64,000 nucleotides of DNA, from contig NZ_CP063400.1 of NCBI RefSeq assembly GCF_021729865.1, positions 3,224,001 to 3,288,000 on the forward strand, written 5' to 3'. The translations under genes and the position numbers were made by a program. The notes under the pieces were generated by a model that worked only from the letters and a program-made list of their open reading frames with translations, made no database searches and had not been told where the DNA came from. Positions 62,136 through 64,000 of the stretch are shown one piece after another; the first letter of the stretch is position 1, and each line of letters starts with the position of its first letter. The DNA comes from Hydrogenophaga sp. SL48 (GTDB lineage Bacteria; Pseudomonadota; Gammaproteobacteria; Burkholderiales; Burkholderiaceae_C).

Positions 62136-63497
62136 TCAAGACTCCGCGCTCAGTTCGAGGATGTCGCAGCGAACATGTACCCCCGAACGCGGCACCAGCG
62201 CCGAGGCCGCGGCGATCACCTCGCGCACCGACTGCATCACGCCGCCACCGCCCGCCGGGCCGTTGAGGTACAGCGCTTCCACTTCCTGGCCCACCGCTTC
62301 GGCCTGCGCGCGCGTTGCGCAGCGCACCGCCAGCCGCACGCGCACCTCGTAGGGTTCGCGATCCGCGCCCAGCTGAGGGCCGTGCATCGCGTTCACGCCG
62401 ATCAGCTCGGCGCGGTGTTCCAGACCAGCGAGGCCGTGGGACAGCGTGGCATCCTGCAGCCGGAGCCGCAGGATGGACAGCGCCAGTTCGCCGCGCGCCC
62501 GGGCGCCCGGACCAGCGTAGGAGATCTGACCTTCGCCGATGAAACCGTCACGGTAGCCCAGCGTGGCTTTCAGTTGCTCGGGGCGCGCGTAACCGCTGGC
62601 GCCCTGCGCCTGCACCCGGTCGGGCTCGAGCTGCGTGAAACGGACCTTTGAAAAGTCGCCCACCACATCGGCCTGCAGGTAGTGCGCCGGGTCTTCCACT
62701 TCGTAGAGCAGTTGCGCGGTGCAGCTCAACCGGTCCACGCGCCCGCCGGTGCCTGGCAACTTGGTGATGACCGCGCTGCCATCGGCCGAGACTTCGGCGA
62801 GCGGGAAGCCCACGCGGTGCAGATCGGGCACGTCCACGTGGCCCGGATCGGCCAGGTAACCACCACTGACCTGGGCCGCGCATTCGAGCAGGTGCCCCAC
62901 CAGCAGGCCCTGACCCAGGTGATGCCAGTCGTCCGCGGCCCAGCCGAAGTGGGCCATGAGCGGCGCCACAAAGAGCGACGGGTCGGCGACACGGCCGGTG
63001 ATGATCACGTTCACATCGGCCTGCAGCGCGGGCAACAAGGCGTCGGCGCCGAGGTAGGCATTGGCCGAGATCAGGCGCCCGTCCAGCGAACGCACGGTGT
63101 CGGGCGAATCCATCAGCGGCACATCGTTCGCCAACATCCAGGGCAACACGTCGTCGCCCGTCACCACCGCCACGCGCAGGCGCGGCATGCCCAGTTCGCG
63201 TGCCACGTCCAGCACGGCCTGCCCGGCCGCCATCGGGTTCGCCGCGCCCATGTTGGTGATGATGGTCACGCCGTTGCGCACACAGGCCGGCAGCACCGCA
63301 CGCATGCGCGCCTGGAGCATGGGGTCGTAGCCGGCCTGTGGATCGTGGGCGCGGCGCAGCTGGGCCAGGGCGATGGTGCGTTCCGCCAGGCACTCGAACA
63401 CCAGGGCGTCGAGCTCGCCGTGCTCGGCCAGGTCCAGCGCGGGGTCGATGCGGTCACCGGCGTAGCCGGCACCGGAGCCGATGCGGTAGTGGGTCAT
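62136..63497 (-). CDS. AtuA-family (DUF1446) acyclic terpene utilisation protein
   Basis: 453 residues of the AtuA/DUF1446 family. It starts MTHYRIGSGAGYAGDRIDPALDLAEHGELDALVFECLAERTIALAQ, then GVTIITNMGAANPMAAGQ, NVIITGRVADPSLFVAPLMAHFGW, ADPGHVDVPDLHRVGFPLAEV and RDGFIGEGQISYAGPGA. AtuA is needed for citronellol and acyclic terpene catabolism in Pseudomonas; its chemistry is not settled. No AtuC/F carboxylase genes are in the window. ATG at 63497 as in the family. Confidence 0.9.
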   Translation of the reverse strand: MTHYRIGSGAGYAGDRIDPALDLAEHGELDALVFECLAERTIALAQLRRAHDPQAGYDPMLQARMRAVLPACVRNGVTIITNMGAANPMAAGQAVLDVARELGMPRLRVAVVTGDDVLPWMLANDVPLMDSPDTVRSLDGRLISANAYLGADALLPALQADVNVIITGRVADPSLFVAPLMAHFGWAADDWHHLGQGLLVGHLLECAAQVSGGYLADPGHVDVPDLHRVGFPLAEVSADGSAVITKLPGTGGRVDRLSCTAQLLYEVEDPAHYLQADVVGDFSKVRFTQLEPDRVQAQGASGYARPEQLKATLGYRDGFIGEGQISYAGPGARARGELALSILRLRLQDATLSHGLAGLEHRAELIGVNAMHGPQLGADREPYEVRVRLAVRCATRAQAEAVGQEVEALYLNGPAGGGGVMQSVREVIAAASALVPRSGVHVRCDILELSAES

Positions 63498-63560
63498 CCC
63501 TGCAGTGTGGCGCTGTTGGCGCGCGAGAGCCATGGGGTGAACCCCGGCGCCACCGCTCGC

Positions 63561-63992
63561 TCAGGCCGTGGCCGCAGGCAACGCGGCGATGGTGCCCTGG
63601 GCCACGGCGCAGAGTTTTTCCACGCCGTCCTTGAGCACGAACACGTCGCAGCGGCAGACCGCCTGCGACTTGCCGGTGTGCACGGCTTCGGCGCGCGCGA
63701 TCAGGCGTTCGCCGATGGCCGGCCGCAGGTAGTTGATCTTGAATTCGGAGGTGACCACGGGCACACGCAGCGCCGTGCCACCGGCGTAGGTGAGCGCGTT
63801 GTCGGCGGCGTAGCTGAGCACACCACCGTGCACGAAGCCGTGCTGCTGTTGGACGGCTTCGGTGATCGGGACCTGCAGCTCGCAGCGCCCCGGCGAGAGC
63901 GCCACCAGCTCGGCCCCGATCAGCACCGAGAAAGGCTGCTTCGCCAAGACCTCGCGGCCCATGGCGAGGAAGACCTCGGGACTGACGGTCAT
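63561..63992 (-). CDS. PaaI-type hotdog thioesterase
   Basis: 143-residue hotdog-fold protein: LIGAELVALSPGRCELQVPITEAVQQQHGFVHGGVLSYAADNALTYAGGTALRVPVVTSEFKINYLRPAIGERLIARAEAVH. The HGFVHGGVLSYAADNA motif is the PaaI/MaoC-like thioesterase signature. The ATG at 63992 lies 8 bp from the window end, so a start further upstream cannot be excluded. It is 63 bp upstream of the AtuA gene and probably in the same transcript. Confidence 0.88.
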   Translation of the reverse strand: MTVSPEVFLAMGREVLAKQPFSVLIGAELVALSPGRCELQVPITEAVQQQHGFVHGGVLSYAADNALTYAGGTALRVPVVTSEFKINYLRPAIGERLIARAEAVHTGKSQAVCRCDVFVLKDGVEKLCAVAQGTIAALPAATA

Positions 63993-64000
63993 CTCGGGCA

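Overview
This is 64 kb of GC-rich DNA. It most resembles a Burkholderiales chromosome of the Comamonadaceae type (Hydrogenophaga, Acidovorax, Variovorax and relatives). The reasons are codon use, solitary Bug/TctC-type binding proteins without permeases, a betaproteobacterial narGHJI operon, a Flp/Tad locus, and a CCCCC(G/A)AGGGGG...GGGGCGGCCCGGCG interspersed repeat that I associate with that family. The species cannot be named from the window. No rRNA, tRNA or CRISPR array was seen.

Layout. (1) 1-8.8 kb, plus strand: respiratory nitrate reductase narG (5' end cut by the window edge), narH, narJ and narI, followed by a PpiC-type prolyl isomerase, a beta-carbonic anhydrase and a small conserved protein. 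(2) 8.8-13.0 kb, minus strand: an outer-membrane barrel protein, a TrhO-type rhodanese, a PEBP-like protein, an AraC regulator and a patatin-like lipase. (3) 13.1-15.3 kb: two tandem TctC-like periplasmic receptors, each behind the same Pho-box-like direct repeat. (4) 15.3-19.6 kb, minus strand: two tandem HDOD proteins and Tex. (5) 19.7-24.5 kb: a foreign-looking segment with a damaged DUF1016/PDDEXK nuclease gene and an AT-rich SIR2-like gene between two identical 1,176-bp IS5-family elements. (6) 24.9-30.1 kb: a Fic protein, then a small regulatory/hydrolase module (AraC, SnoaL-like, isochorismatase-like, GlxA-like) flanked by two broken DUF72 gene remnants.

(7) 30.1-43.5 kb, minus strand: a complete Tad/Flp pilus locus. 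In transcription order it holds two Flp pilins, a prepilin peptidase, a MoxR-like ATPase, CpaB, the CpaC secretin, a small lipoprotein, TadG-like and two TadE-like proteins, CpaE/TadZ, TadA, TadB, TadC and a TPR lipoprotein. A 570-bp AT-rich regulatory region precedes it. (8) 44.1-47.1 kb: an intact DUF72 protein, a Bcr/CflA-type exporter and an Ogt-type DNA repair methyltransferase. (9) 47.1-55.6 kb, minus strand: a lipid or acyl-CoA catabolic run (two acyl-CoA dehydrogenases, SDRs, a thioesterase, a CurA-type reductase, a GST and a GNAT). Two of these genes carry the interspersed repeat as in-frame coding insertions.

(10) 55.6-60.7 kb: an AraC activator divergent from an SDR, a StyA-type flavin monooxygenase, a StyB-type flavin reductase and a dienelactone-hydrolase/NTF2 fusion. 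This looks like a two-component epoxidase pathway for indole or another aromatic or alkene. (11) 60.8-64 kb, minus strand: a Bug receptor, an AtuA protein split into two genes, and a PaaI-type thioesterase.

The strongest leads are the orphan SIR2-like gene, the AraC/SDR/StyAB-like/DLH cluster, repeats that became protein, and the paired promoters of the TctC genes.
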